Counted from the stretch's first letter, positions 24,367 through 32,842 are shown. The stretch is DNA of 64,000 bases from Pseudobutyrivibrio xylanivorans (GCF_010906925.1 NZ_VTVE01000001.1:248001-312000); one strand, 5' to 3'. Translations and numbers: made by a program. The notes: generated by a model from the sequence alone, not told the origin.

Positions 24367-25125
24367 ATGGATACAGTTACAAATAGTTTTGTAGAAAAGT
24401 CAAAAGAAATCTTGCAAGATAATTTGGTAGGAGTATATCTACATGGCTCTGCTGTTATGGGATGTTATAATCCTGCTAAGAGTGATATAGATCTGATTGT
24501 AGTAGTGAAGAATTCTATAGAGGATAAAGTAAAAAAATCCTTTATGGATATGGTGGTGGAATTAAACAGTAAGGGACCGGCTAAAGGAATTGAAATGAGT
24601 ATTGTAAAGCAAAGTGTTTGCGAGTCGTTTGTTTACCCTACTCCCTTTGAACTACATTTTTCAGTTGCGCATCTGGATTGGTATGGAAAGAATCCTGATG
24701 ATTATGTTTCGAAAATGAAGGGCGAGGATAAAGACCTTGCTGCGCATTTTACAATCATAAACCATAGGGGCAAGTGTCTATGTGGCGCTTCTATCAAAGA
24801 TATTTTTGCTGACGTACCGGTGCAGTATTACATTGACTCTATCTGGAATGATATCGCTGAAGCGGAAGAGGAAATCACAGATAATCCAATATATATTATA
24901 TTGAATCTGGCAAGAGTGCTTGCATATATTAAGGACGGGATTGTCCTTTCTAAGAAAGAGGGCGGCGAATGGGCATTGAAGAATGTTCATGAAAGATATC
25001 ATAGTCTGATACAAGATGCACTGATAGAATATGAAGAGGACAGAAATATATCTTATGATACGAATCTTGCAAAGGATTATGCCAAATATATGGTGGGAGA
25101 AATTGCAAGCGAAAAAAACAAATGA
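24367..25125 (+). CDS. AadA-like aminoglycoside nucleotidyltransferase family protein
   Basis: A 252-residue nucleotidyltransferase-fold protein. The N-terminal VGVYLHGSAVMGCYNPAKSD followed by IDLIVVV is the pol-beta nucleotidyltransferase motif (GSx-DxD) shared with AadA-type streptomycin/spectinomycin adenylyltransferases. The C-terminal half contains YIILNLARVLAYIKDG and DYAKYM as in that family. Whether it modifies an aminoglycoside is not known; many chromosomal homologues have other or no known substrate. Start set at 24367, with GAGGGGAG directly upstream, rather than a TTG or ATG further 5'. Ends at a terminator. Confidence 0.8.
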   Translation: MDTVTNSFVEKSKEILQDNLVGVYLHGSAVMGCYNPAKSDIDLIVVVKNSIEDKVKKSFMDMVVELNSKGPAKGIEMSIVKQSVCESFVYPTPFELHFSVAHLDWYGKNPDDYVSKMKGEDKDLAAHFTIINHRGKCLCGASIKDIFADVPVQYYIDSIWNDIAEAEEEITDNPIYIILNLARVLAYIKDGIVLSKKEGGEWALKNVHERYHSLIQDALIEYEEDRNISYDTNLAKDYAKYMVGEIASEKNK

Positions 25126-25161
25126 AGGCAAGTGTGATAACACTCCATTGATAACATTTAT

Positions 25162-25202
25162 AAAAGTGCCTTTGAATGCTTGCATTCAAAGGCACTTTTT
25201 TT
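25162..25202. terminator. Terminator, right copy of the duplicated guaA terminator
   Basis: AAAAGTGCCTTTGAATG..CATTCAAAGGCACTTTTTTT hairpin, 40 bp matching 21490-21529 with one difference. It works for the AadA-like gene on the plus strand; its A-rich left flank also suits the convergent vanZ gene whose stop codon overlaps it. Confidence 0.92.
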
Positions 25203-25737
25203 AGTTCTTCTTCTGTGAGGCTTTTTTTATTCCGAAATATATGAGGCTTCCGATTACTACACCGGTTGTGTTCAAGATTAAGTCATCCACATCGCTGCAG
25301 TGGTCAAAGAAGAGCAGCTGAAAAATTTCGATAGAAAGTGAAAAGCCTCCGCCTGCCAGAATTGATTTTCCTATGGTATTAAGCTTTTTAAAGCAAAATG
25401 GCCACACGATTCCCACAGGAATAAACATTGCGATATTTCCGATTACGTTTGTCTTCCAACCATCATAAAAATCATTTACAAATGTAAAAGGCTTAAGGTT
25501 CATCCAGAAGGGCAAAATCCTTGAAGCATCAAAAACTATGGTTCCTAGGTGTCCATTTACAAGATGTAAAGGGAGCAGTACCATTCTTGAAATAACTACA
25601 ATACAGATATAGACAAGGATGAGCTGTAGCTCTCTTAAGATATTTAATTTTTTTGTTAAAAGAAAGACTACTAATCTGGTGATAATCCAGCATAAAGTGA
25701 TGAATCCAACAATCATATAAATATTTATTACTAGCAT
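25201..25737 (-). CDS. VanZ family membrane protein
   Basis: A 178-residue protein with about five membrane helices and the VanZ-like pattern: an N-terminal helix pair, PFTFVNDFYDGWKTNVIGN, FIPVGIVWP (about 97) and SIEIFQLLFFDHCSDVDD with LILNTTGVVIGSL (about 134-163). VanZ in enterococci gives low teicoplanin resistance; most family members have no defined role. AAGGAGA precedes the ATG. Divergent from a TetR-type regulator that may control it. Confidence 0.85.
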   Translation of the reverse strand: MLVINIYMIVGFITLCWIITRLVVFLLTKKLNILRELQLILVYICIVVISRMVLLPLHLVNGHLGTIVFDASRILPFWMNLKPFTFVNDFYDGWKTNVIGNIAMFIPVGIVWPFCFKKLNTIGKSILAGGGFSLSIEIFQLLFFDHCSDVDDLILNTTGVVIGSLIYFGIKKASQKKN

Positions 25738-25750
25738 GTTTATTCTCCTT

Positions 25751-25853
25751 CTAATGTGTCACACTTGTGTCAAATATGAATATACTATATTATAAAATAA
25801 TTAGAAGTCAACGGGAATTGCTAATGTGTCACATATTTACAATAGTGTAACAC
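25751..25853. promoter_or_regulatory. Repeated TGTGTCACA sites between vanZ and the TetR gene
   Basis: CTAATGTGTCACA occurs twice in the same orientation (25751-25763 and 25821-25833), 70 bp apart, each followed by a related half (TTGTGTCAA near 25764; AGTGTAACAC near 25844). TGTG-N-CACA is itself palindromic. These are good candidates for operators of the divergently encoded TetR protein. Confidence 0.6.
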
Positions 25854-25885
25854 TTTATACAAATATACCATTGGGAGTGAGATTT

Positions 25886-26437
25886 ATGAACAGAACTAAC
25901 GGAAAAATAGCAGAAAAATCAAAAGAAGAAATGGGGAAGGCGCTGCTTAAGTGCATGAATCTATATGATTTTGGAGAAATTACTGTTACACAGATAGCCC
26001 AGGAGGCAAAGTTGTCTCGGCGAACCTTTTACAGGCTTTTCTCAAGCAAGGAAGAACTACTTGTTTTTCTGTTTGAATCATGGTTTCAGGAATTTTTTTT
26101 ACAGGTAAAGGAAAGAGACATTCATCATTATTGGGATGTGGTTAAATGTTATTTTGAGTTTTGTGAAGAACGAAAATCATTGCTTTTTCTTTTAAAACAA
26201 CAAAATATCTTAAACTCTTTCTTTGATCATATGTATCAAAAATCGCTTCAGGTTATGGAGTATGTTCATACTAAGGAAAAGACACAGAGCATGGAAAAGG
26301 AGGTACCTTATCTTTTGGCCTATAGTGTGGGCGGAATGTTTTGCATGTTGATCAAGTGGGTTGATAATGACATGGATGAGCCTTCGGACAAATTAATTGA
26401 ACTGTTAAAGAGAGGTTACACGTCACCGAGGTTTTAG
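25886..26437 (+). CDS. TetR/AcrR family transcriptional regulator
   Basis: A 183-residue regulator with an N-terminal HTH: ALLKCMNLYDFGEITVTQIAQEAKLSRRTFYRLFSSKEEL (in parts: TVTQIAQEAKLSRRTFYRLF, about residues 34-53). The C-terminal region resembles TetR_C_33/AcrR-like ligand domains. Start placed at 25886 because GGGAGTGA lies upstream; a longer frame from 25826 would cover the likely operator sites. Likely represses itself and the divergent vanZ gene. Confidence 0.83.
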   Translation: MNRTNGKIAEKSKEEMGKALLKCMNLYDFGEITVTQIAQEAKLSRRTFYRLFSSKEELLVFLFESWFQEFFLQVKERDIHHYWDVVKCYFEFCEERKSLLFLLKQQNILNSFFDHMYQKSLQVMEYVHTKEKTQSMEKEVPYLLAYSVGGMFCMLIKWVDNDMDEPSDKLIELLKRGYTSPRF

Positions 26438-26478
26438 AAAGTTGACAGCAGACCGGACAGCGTTTTAGAACCGGCTCC

Positions 26479-26530
26479 ATAGCGAATTAAAAGTTTTTTA
26501 ACAAAATCGCTATAGGTTAGATGTTATAAT
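26479..26530 (+). promoter_or_regulatory. Inverted repeat and -10 box upstream of the hybrid kinase
   Basis: ATAGCGA (26479-26485) is inverted as TCGCTAT (26507-26513). It is followed by GTTATAAT with a perfect -10 hexamer (26525-26530). No good -35 is present at the normal distance, so the promoter may need an activator bound at the repeat. The repeat could alternatively terminate the tetR transcript. Confidence 0.5.
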
Positions 26531-26578
26531 TAATCTGTATCATAAACGTAAATTGTGTATTATTACAGAGGATGCAGA

Positions 26579-29071
26579 TTGAAGAAAAGATACATTGTTA
26601 TCATTAATATTTTGATAGTAGGTTTGATTCTTTTCATTATTGTAAAGTACGCTAACGACAGGGCGACAGAATCAAACCAGGCTTCAATTGCGTCTTTTGA
26701 GAAAATGACTACTACAACAGAGCAGATCGTGGCCAACTATTTGGAGGACGAGCAGCATCTGTGTGATATTTGGGCTAATTACATCAATAGGTCAGCGGAG
26801 GCAGGGACTCCTATGACTGTTGATGAGGCCATTTCATATATTAGAAAAGCAAAAATTTCTCCTGAGATCTCAGGACATCTTATTTATATTGACGACGGCT
26901 CTATGGCAGGTATTTCTACAACGGCTAGTTCTACAGACCCGTCCAATTTCTCCGTAAAGTATTCCCATATTAATATTTTTGAAAATCTAGAGATTAGCAA
27001 CGTAGATGGTGTTGTTAATTTAACAAGGGCCTATACCAACCCTTTAAATGGCGTCCAGTCAATCGCCTTTTTGAATAACATACAGGTGGTGGACGGGGAA
27101 ACAGGTAATATGCGAGATGCACTTATTATTCGCGTGGTACCGGTGAGCCGCCTTGAGCAGAAGCTGGTTTTCTTGAAGGGTGAGTATGAAAATGTTGAAA
27201 TATCCCTTATCGATTGGGATGGCGACTACATGATTCATGGTAAATCACTTAAAAATAGCAATTTCTTCGAATACTTTAAATCATACAATCCTATGTCCGC
27301 CCAGGAATATGAGAATGTGGTGGAGACAATCCGCACAGATATAGGCTCCATGCACATTCGCAATTCTAAAAATGAGGACAGTGTGATTGCCTACGCTCCT
27401 TTAAGCAATTTAGATTCATGGTTTCTGGTGGCCTATATTCCTGCCAATGAACTGACGGTAAGCAGGTCAATTGATTGGATGATTCTAGGAATTGTCGCTT
27501 TGGGACTTATGATTCTTCTTCATTTTAATCTAGTGATTCTCCGCAACTACAATCGAAAGCTGGCTGTTGCAGCAGAGGCGGCAAATCAGGCTAATGAGGC
27601 GAAATCATATTTTCTTTCTACCATGTCCCATGATATCAGGACACCAATGAATGCCATAATTGGCATGAATGAAATGATTTTAAGAGACAGCCGGGATAAT
27701 GATGTACTTATGTACTCAGAAAATATTAGAGCAGCGGGAAATACCCTGCTTGGCATTATCAATGATATCCTTGATTTTTCCAAAATTGAGGCTGGAAAAA
27801 TGGAAATCATTGATGTGGACTACAATTTTGCTTCACTTTTAAATGATATTGTAAATATGGTGCAGCGAAAGGCTGATGAAAAGCAGCTTAATTTCAAGCT
27901 TGAGGTGGACAAAAACATACCGAGATGTCTCCATGGCGATGAAATAAGGATTAAGCAGGTCATCACTAATATTCTTTCAAACGCCGTCAAATATACAAGG
28001 GAAGGCAGCGTGACTTTTTCAATTGATAGTAGCAAATGTGAGGACAATCCTGATTATGTAAATCTCCATGTCAGCGTGGCGGATACTGGAATTGGAATAA
28101 GGGAAGAAGACCTTGATAAGCTATTTGAAGCCTTTGAGAGAATTGAGGAAAAGAAGAATCGAAATATAGAAGGCACTGGCCTTGGAATGGCAATTGCCCA
28201 GAGTTTTCTTAATATGATGGATAGCAAAATCCAGGTGGAAAGCCAGTACGGAAAAGGCTCTGTATTTTCATTTGACTTGAGACAAAAGGTGGTGAAATGG
28301 GAGCCACTGGGTGAGTTTGATGCTGCTTTCAAGAGCTTTCTTAAGGAGCGGGAGAAATACAAAGTTTCCTTTGTGGCACCTGATGCAAGAATATTGGTGG
28401 TTGATGATAATGAAATCAACCTAAAGGTGTTTGTAAATCTTCTTAGGCAGACCAAGATGCAGATAGATACGGCAGAAAGTGGAGATGCATGTATTGCTCT
28501 TTTTAAGCGTAATTTTTATGACGTGATTTTCCTGGATCACATGATGCCTAACAAGGATGGCATAGAGACCATTAGAGAAATGAAGGCCTATACCGACACG
28601 CCAAACAGTAAGACACCTATTATTTGTCTTACCGCAAATGCGGTATCAGGCATGCGAGAAATGTATATAAATGCCGGTTTTGATGACTATCTGACAAAAC
28701 CAATTGATACGAAAAAGCTAGAAGGCATGCTGCTTACATATTTGTCCGCTGATTTAATCAAGGAAGTGGATGAAAAGAAGAAAAAGATTCTTGTAGTGGG
28801 TGAGAATATCGACTTTTTGCGAGGGGTTATGGCAAAGCTATCAGATATTTATGAGGTGGCAGTTGCAAAATCTACAGAGCAGGCCCAGGGATATTTAAAG
28901 ACGCATGAAGTGGATTTATTACTGGTGGATTACCAGATGCCAAAATTGACTGATGTTGATGAGGGAAAAATCATAGGGGCCCATTTCGAAGAAATGAATG
29001 TGGAAGAAGTGGCTTCCTTGGCAGATGATTATTTTTCTAAGGTTGATGATAGTGGAAAGGAGAAGGCATGA
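26579..29071 (+). CDS. Hybrid sensor histidine kinase with receiver domain
   Basis: An 830-residue membrane kinase. Order: N-terminal membrane helix (residues 5-23), extracytoplasmic sensor region of about 270 residues, second helix (about 300-318), HisKA with LSTMSHDIRTPMNAIIG (phospho-His about 351), HATPase with ADTGIGIREED and EGTGLGMAIAQS, a full receiver with ILVVDDNEINL, phospho-Asp in VIFLDHMMPNKDG and DYLTKPID, then a shortened second receiver-like segment (KKILVVGENIDF, LLLVDYQMPK) that loses its C-terminal half. Start taken as TTG at 26579 with AGAGGA upstream. Stop overlaps the lipoprotein start (ATGA). With the Hpt and HD-GYP genes it suggests a phosphorelay. Confidence 0.87.
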   Translation: MKKRYIVIINILIVGLILFIIVKYANDRATESNQASIASFEKMTTTTEQIVANYLEDEQHLCDIWANYINRSAEAGTPMTVDEAISYIRKAKISPEISGHLIYIDDGSMAGISTTASSTDPSNFSVKYSHINIFENLEISNVDGVVNLTRAYTNPLNGVQSIAFLNNIQVVDGETGNMRDALIIRVVPVSRLEQKLVFLKGEYENVEISLIDWDGDYMIHGKSLKNSNFFEYFKSYNPMSAQEYENVVETIRTDIGSMHIRNSKNEDSVIAYAPLSNLDSWFLVAYIPANELTVSRSIDWMILGIVALGLMILLHFNLVILRNYNRKLAVAAEAANQANEAKSYFLSTMSHDIRTPMNAIIGMNEMILRDSRDNDVLMYSENIRAAGNTLLGIINDILDFSKIEAGKMEIIDVDYNFASLLNDIVNMVQRKADEKQLNFKLEVDKNIPRCLHGDEIRIKQVITNILSNAVKYTREGSVTFSIDSSKCEDNPDYVNLHVSVADTGIGIREEDLDKLFEAFERIEEKKNRNIEGTGLGMAIAQSFLNMMDSKIQVESQYGKGSVFSFDLRQKVVKWEPLGEFDAAFKSFLKEREKYKVSFVAPDARILVVDDNEINLKVFVNLLRQTKMQIDTAESGDACIALFKRNFYDVIFLDHMMPNKDGIETIREMKAYTDTPNSKTPIICLTANAVSGMREMYINAGFDDYLTKPIDTKKLEGMLLTYLSADLIKEVDEKKKKILVVGENIDFLRGVMAKLSDIYEVAVAKSTEQAQGYLKTHEVDLLLVDYQMPKLTDVDEGKIIGAHFEEMNVEEVASLADDYFSKVDDSGKEKA

Positions 29072-30423
29072 ATAGAGGAATTAAGACAATATTATCTATG
29101 ACCCTTGTGGCAATGATGGGATTTAACTTGGCCAGCTGTGGTCAGGATCAGGGGCAGAATCAGAGCCAAGATCAAAGTTCAGAGCAAAGTGAACAGCATG
29201 AAGAAGCTAGCGAGGGCTTTTCTCCAAAATACTCATCTGACACTGAGTACAAGCTTTCCGTTGTTGGAACATATTCTAACTTTGAATCCCTCGAGAGCAC
29301 TATCGATAGGTTCTACGAATATTATCCAAATGGGGAGATTACCTACACATTTTTGGATGACTACAGAAATACAATAGGGCCTGCCCTGGCTGGACAGGAG
29401 CCACCAGATATCTATGTGGTGCAGCCTTGGATGTATGGAAATCCACTATTTACATCACTATTTGACGATGCAGAAGTGCTCTCTGCTCCGGAGCTTGAAA
29501 TCAACCTAGATTGCATACGTCCAAGTGTTAAGTGGGAGATGGATAATGGTCAAATAGTGGCTCTTCCAGTATTTGCCACATCCTATGGAATGCTTGTGAA
29601 TATGGATATTTTTGAAAAAGAAGGCCTTGAGATTCCAGAGACATTTGATGAACTAAAAGTAGTATGTGAAAAGCTAAAAGATGCAGGCTATGCTTCTCCT
29701 GTCATGGGGGCAAACACTTCAACAACTCCAGGTATCGGCTACGCTTTTGCATATCCTATGTTTGCAAAAACTGTAAAAGATGATAGAAGCGTCGAGGATG
29801 ACCTTAATAATCTGGTACCTTCTGCAGGTGAAGTCATGAGAGAGTCCCTTACTAGATTAAAGGAGCTTGTGGATTTAGGTTGCATAGATGTAGATAAATG
29901 TACAGCTGAAATTGAAGATGATTACAATGCAGTTATTATGAGATTTTTTGAGGGAGATGTTCCGATGATGCTTTGCTCTGGGGACGTTGTTTCTGGAACT
30001 AAAAAGAGAGAGAGTAAGTCAGAAGCATTTTCTGCTAAGCCTTTTAGATATGATTTTTATGTAGCACCTTCTGGAGACGAGGGCGGATACTTTATGGATT
30101 CAATTTCCATATTATTCTGCGTAAACAAAAACAGCGCAACCCTTGATATGACCAATGAATTTATCAGATTCCTAACTAGTGATGATGAACTTGGACGCAT
30201 GGCCCTAGAAAAAAGACTTATTACACCTACCAAAGATTATTCTCTTGACGAAGTCTATGCTTCCCTGGGGGATTTTCCTGAGGAGCGGACCGTAAACTTT
30301 AGGGATACAGAAATTCTCGACACGGCGGTAAAGCAGTTCAGAGCAGCGGCTTACGCAGTTGTTAATGGAGAGATGACCGTTGATGAAGCAGTGGCAAGCT
30401 ACGGAACAATACCTACTGATTAA
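29068..30423 (+). CDS. Extracellular solute-binding lipoprotein
   Basis: A 451-residue protein with a lipoprotein signal (lipobox LASC, Cys24), a Gln/Ser/Glu-rich linker, and a family 1 sugar-type binding protein fold (YKLSVVGTYSNFESLES; GQEPPDIYVVQPWM; ATSYGMLVNMDIFEKEG; ETFDELKVVCEKLKDAGY). No ABC permease or ATPase gene adjoins it; instead it overlaps the kinase gene by 4 bp. It is therefore more likely a ligand-presenting partner for the kinase sensor domain than a transporter component. Ligand unknown, carbohydrate plausible. Confidence 0.85.
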   Translation: MNRGIKTILSMTLVAMMGFNLASCGQDQGQNQSQDQSSEQSEQHEEASEGFSPKYSSDTEYKLSVVGTYSNFESLESTIDRFYEYYPNGEITYTFLDDYRNTIGPALAGQEPPDIYVVQPWMYGNPLFTSLFDDAEVLSAPELEINLDCIRPSVKWEMDNGQIVALPVFATSYGMLVNMDIFEKEGLEIPETFDELKVVCEKLKDAGYASPVMGANTSTTPGIGYAFAYPMFAKTVKDDRSVEDDLNNLVPSAGEVMRESLTRLKELVDLGCIDVDKCTAEIEDDYNAVIMRFFEGDVPMMLCSGDVVSGTKKRESKSEAFSAKPFRYDFYVAPSGDEGGYFMDSISILFCVNKNSATLDMTNEFIRFLTSDDELGRMALEKRLITPTKDYSLDEVYASLGDFPEERTVNFRDTEILDTAVKQFRAAAYAVVNGEMTVDEAVASYGTIPTD

Positions 30424-30429
30424 CACAGA

Positions 30430-31011
30430 TTAGAGAGAACTTAGGATTTGTTTAGCTAGCTCTTTTGCTTCGTCGTAATCAAGATTGGAAACAAGCTTAT
30501 CAAGAGCAGTAATTTTTTCTGAAAGTTCTTCATGGCAGTCATAAGAAAAGAGCTGTTTTGTAGCCTCTTCAGCAGCGCCAAGATCAAAATCATCAACTGC
30601 TTTAATAAGGGTGTTCAAGATATTTGACAGGGCATTTTTGTCAAAGCTTTTTTGACCGGTATTATCATTTGAAGCAAATGGCTGAAGATAAGGCTTTAGC
30701 GCTCTAAGCGAGTCAAGAATCCCTGGTGTAAGCTTTTGGATTTCAGGTACATTGTTGTCCTTACCTAGCTTTTCTAGGGTAAAGAAATCTTCACCTAAAT
30801 CCATGGCCCCAATCATGCGGCAGGTGGTTTTTAGGGAATGGACCTGGACAGTAAAGTTTTGGATGTCCCCTTGCATTAGGTAGGATTCTACCAGATTGAT
30901 TTTATCATCCATTAGTTTATATACATCGCCGAGAAGCTCTGTAAAGAGCTCCTCAGAGCCAGAGTTTTGGATAGCTTTTGTTATATCAATACCAGGAATA
31001 TTAATGTTCAT
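30430..31011 (-). CDS. Hpt (histidine phosphotransfer) domain protein
   Basis: A 193-residue protein whose first half is an Hpt four-helix bundle: VHSLKTTCRMIGAMDLGEDFF matches the HxLKGxxxxxGA pattern with the phospho-His at about residue 62. The second half is another helical segment without the histidine. The start is fixed at 31011 by GGAGGGG upstream; the long open frame continuing to 31593 is only the shadow of the opposite-strand gene. Convergent with the lipoprotein gene (7 bp apart) and divergent from the HD-GYP gene, it is a candidate phosphorelay intermediate. Confidence 0.82.
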   Translation of the reverse strand: MNINIPGIDITKAIQNSGSEELFTELLGDVYKLMDDKINLVESYLMQGDIQNFTVQVHSLKTTCRMIGAMDLGEDFFTLEKLGKDNNVPEIQKLTPGILDSLRALKPYLQPFASNDNTGQKSFDKNALSNILNTLIKAVDDFDLGAAEEATKQLFSYDCHEELSEKITALDKLVSNLDYDEAKELAKQILSSL

Positions 31012-31108
31012 AAATGCCCCTCCATGATTTGAGTATACCACTATTGAATTAGGGTATAAACCCATGGAAAATATCACCATTGGAAGGCATATCTTATAGG
31101 AGGTAGAA

Positions 31109-32116
31109 ATGATTCCGCAGATTGTAGTTATTGATGATGATCCTATAATTTTAAAAAGAGCCTGGAACACTCTCACAAGTGCTGGTCTCAAGGTAGTGGC
31201 ACTAAAATCCGGCAAAGCACTTTTGGAGTATATTAAAGACAATTCTGCTCCAGACCTTATTTTGATGGATATTAGTATGCCTGAAATGGATGGATTCGAA
31301 ACGGTCAAGGCCCTTAAAAAGAGCGAGGCTGCTTGGAGAGATACCCCAGTGATTTTTCTGACAGGAAATGAGGATGAGGATACAGAGACGAAGGGACTTT
31401 CTCTAGGAGCCATGGATTTTATTAGAAAGCCATTTGTTGCCAGTGTCCTTGTGCTTAGGGTTAAGCACGCAGTGGAGCTCATAAGACTGCAAAGAAATCT
31501 TGAAAGTGTGGTAGACGAGAAGACAAAGGAAAATGAAAATCTTTTCTTGCACGTTGTGGAGAGTCTTGCAGACGCCATTGATGCCAAGGACAATTATACT
31601 AAAGGCCATTCCGGAAGAGTGGCAGCCTATTCCAAGGAAATCGCAAGAAGATACGGCTATGACGAAAAGCGACAGGAGAATATTTTCATGATGGGACTTC
31701 TTCATGATGTTGGCAAGATTGGAGTTCCCGATGAAGTGATTAACAAGCCGGGAAGGCTTACGGATGAGGAGTTTGCCGCTATAAAAAAGCACCCTGGCAT
31801 TGGCGGCAAGATTCTAGGCAATATAAAGGAAATGCCAGAGCTTGCAGCAGGGGCAAAATGGCATCATGAAAGGTACGATGGAAAAGGATATCCAGAGGGA
31901 ATTGCAGGAGACGAAATCCCAGAGGAAGCCAGAATTATTGCTGTGGCTGATGCATACGATGCCATGACCAGCAACCGAAGCTACAGAGGCGCCCTGCCTC
32001 TAGAAATAGTTCGCGGCGAAATAGAAAAGGGTAAAGGAAACCAGTTTGACCCGAAGTTTGCAGATATTATGCTTGAAATGATTGATGATGGCAGTGTGAC
32101 CACTATTATTTTATAA
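31109..32116 (+). CDS. Response regulator with HD-GYP domain
   Basis: A 335-residue two-domain protein. Receiver (1-122): VVIDDDPIIL, phospho-Asp in LILMDISMPEMDG (about 54), KPF at about 107. HD-GYP (about 150-330): HSGRVAAYSKEIA, LLHDVGKIGVPDEVINKPG with the HD pair, KKHPGIGGKIL, and HHERYDGKGYP with the GYP motif. HD-GYP enzymes with these residues hydrolyse cyclic di-GMP. AGGAGG precedes ATG. Likely output of the kinase/Hpt relay and a counterweight to the GGDEF protein at 34755. Confidence 0.9.
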   Translation: MIPQIVVIDDDPIILKRAWNTLTSAGLKVVALKSGKALLEYIKDNSAPDLILMDISMPEMDGFETVKALKKSEAAWRDTPVIFLTGNEDEDTETKGLSLGAMDFIRKPFVASVLVLRVKHAVELIRLQRNLESVVDEKTKENENLFLHVVESLADAIDAKDNYTKGHSGRVAAYSKEIARRYGYDEKRQENIFMMGLLHDVGKIGVPDEVINKPGRLTDEEFAAIKKHPGIGGKILGNIKEMPELAAGAKWHHERYDGKGYPEGIAGDEIPEEARIIAVADAYDAMTSNRSYRGALPLEIVRGEIEKGKGNQFDPKFADIMLEMIDDGSVTTIIL

Positions 32117-32286
32117 AATCAGGTCTTTCCTCCGTAATATATGAACAAGCTACCTTTGAAGGGTGTGGCTCGCCAGCAGATGAAGTTAATTGCTTGCAGT
32201 GCTTTGCATGGCAAAACTCTATTTTATATGACATTTAAGGTTATTATGTGGAACAGTGAACAATTTGTGTAATAAGAAAAAATCTG

Positions 32287-32315
32287 TTGACAAAATATAT
32301 TCAAGACGTTATATT
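32287..32315 (+). promoter_or_regulatory. Strong consensus promoter without a downstream long gene
   Basis: TTGACA (32287-32292), 17-bp spacer, TATATT (32310-32315). The next clear feature downstream is a terminator at 32445-32497 with no gene-length ORF between. Confidence 0.8.
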
Positions 32316-32321
32316 TATCTG

Positions 32322-32497
32322 CGAGTTATGATTTATATCTATTTTTTATCACTTTTTGTGACATGTCGTCACGACTTTCCAAATTTTTACTAGTTATATG
32401 ACATGCGGGAGCTTTATGAGAAGTTTGGTTTTGAAATAGGTATAGGAGAAGCTTAGCATGGCGATACAGCTATGCTAGGTTTGTTCTCCATTTTTTA
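32322..32497 (+). ncRNA. Candidate small RNA (about 175 nt)
   Basis: Bounded by the 32287 promoter and the 32445 terminator. Contains GTGAC/GTCAC (near 32360-32374) and the terminator stem. The only ORFs inside are very short: a 21-codon MIYIYFLSL... with a poor ribosome binding site, and a 16-codon open stretch RELYEKFGFEIG... that looks like the tail of an acetyltransferase gene. It could be a regulatory RNA, a leader peptide transcript or the residue of a deleted gene. Confidence 0.45.
32445..32497 (+). terminator. Rho-independent terminator
   Basis: TAGCATGGC (32454-32462) pairs with GCTATGCTA (32469-32477); outer GGAGAA (32445-32450) pairs with TTCTCC (32484-32489); six T follow at 32491-32496. 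Confidence 0.88.
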
Positions 32498-32555
32498 GCG
32501 AATACATAACTTATTTCACGACATTTTTACATTTTGTGGATTATCTTGAGCCGAT

Positions 32556-32842
32556 TTACGGGTTTATTTTATGAAAGCCTAAAATACCCGTAAGTGGGCA
32601 ATTTCAAAAATTTCTGGAATCGAAAACCTACGGGTATTTTTCGATTTTCTGAAAATGTACCGTAGCCTTTTTTGCACTGCTACGGTAAATATTTAAAGTT
32701 CTTTATTTTCACCGTAAAGTAAGAAGATGAATAGAAAGTGGACTACGGGGATTTTCTAAAAAAATAGAAAAAAACCGTAATCGAAAAATTTGCAGGGAGA
32801 AATCCTACGGTGCAAAATGCAATTTTGCAAATAAACCCGTAG
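32556..32842. repeat. TACGG/CCGTA inverted-repeat array, 5 units (array C)
   Basis: Five units of YTACGG, about 26 AT-rich bases, CCGTAR. TACGG starts at 32557, 32629, 32681, 32744 and 32806; CCGTA starts exactly 31 bp later each time (32588, 32660, 32712, 32775, 32837). Unit spacings are 72, 52, 63 and 62 bp. Loop sequences differ among units, though several are self-complementary (TGCAAAATGCAATTTTGCA in unit 5). Together with the flanks this explains most of the 32498-32906 gap; the remaining bases carry short repeats such as TCGAAAA. Confidence 0.85.

Noticed and set aside
29068-30423. Component of a sugar ABC importer
   Set aside because: No permease or ATPase gene lies within the signalling cluster, and the gene overlaps the kinase gene. 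A sensing role is more likely.
30430-31593. A 387-residue protein on the minus strand
   Set aside because: Only the last 193 codons (from 31011) look like protein, with an Hpt domain and a ribosome binding site. The upstream part is low-quality sequence antisense to the HD-GYP gene.
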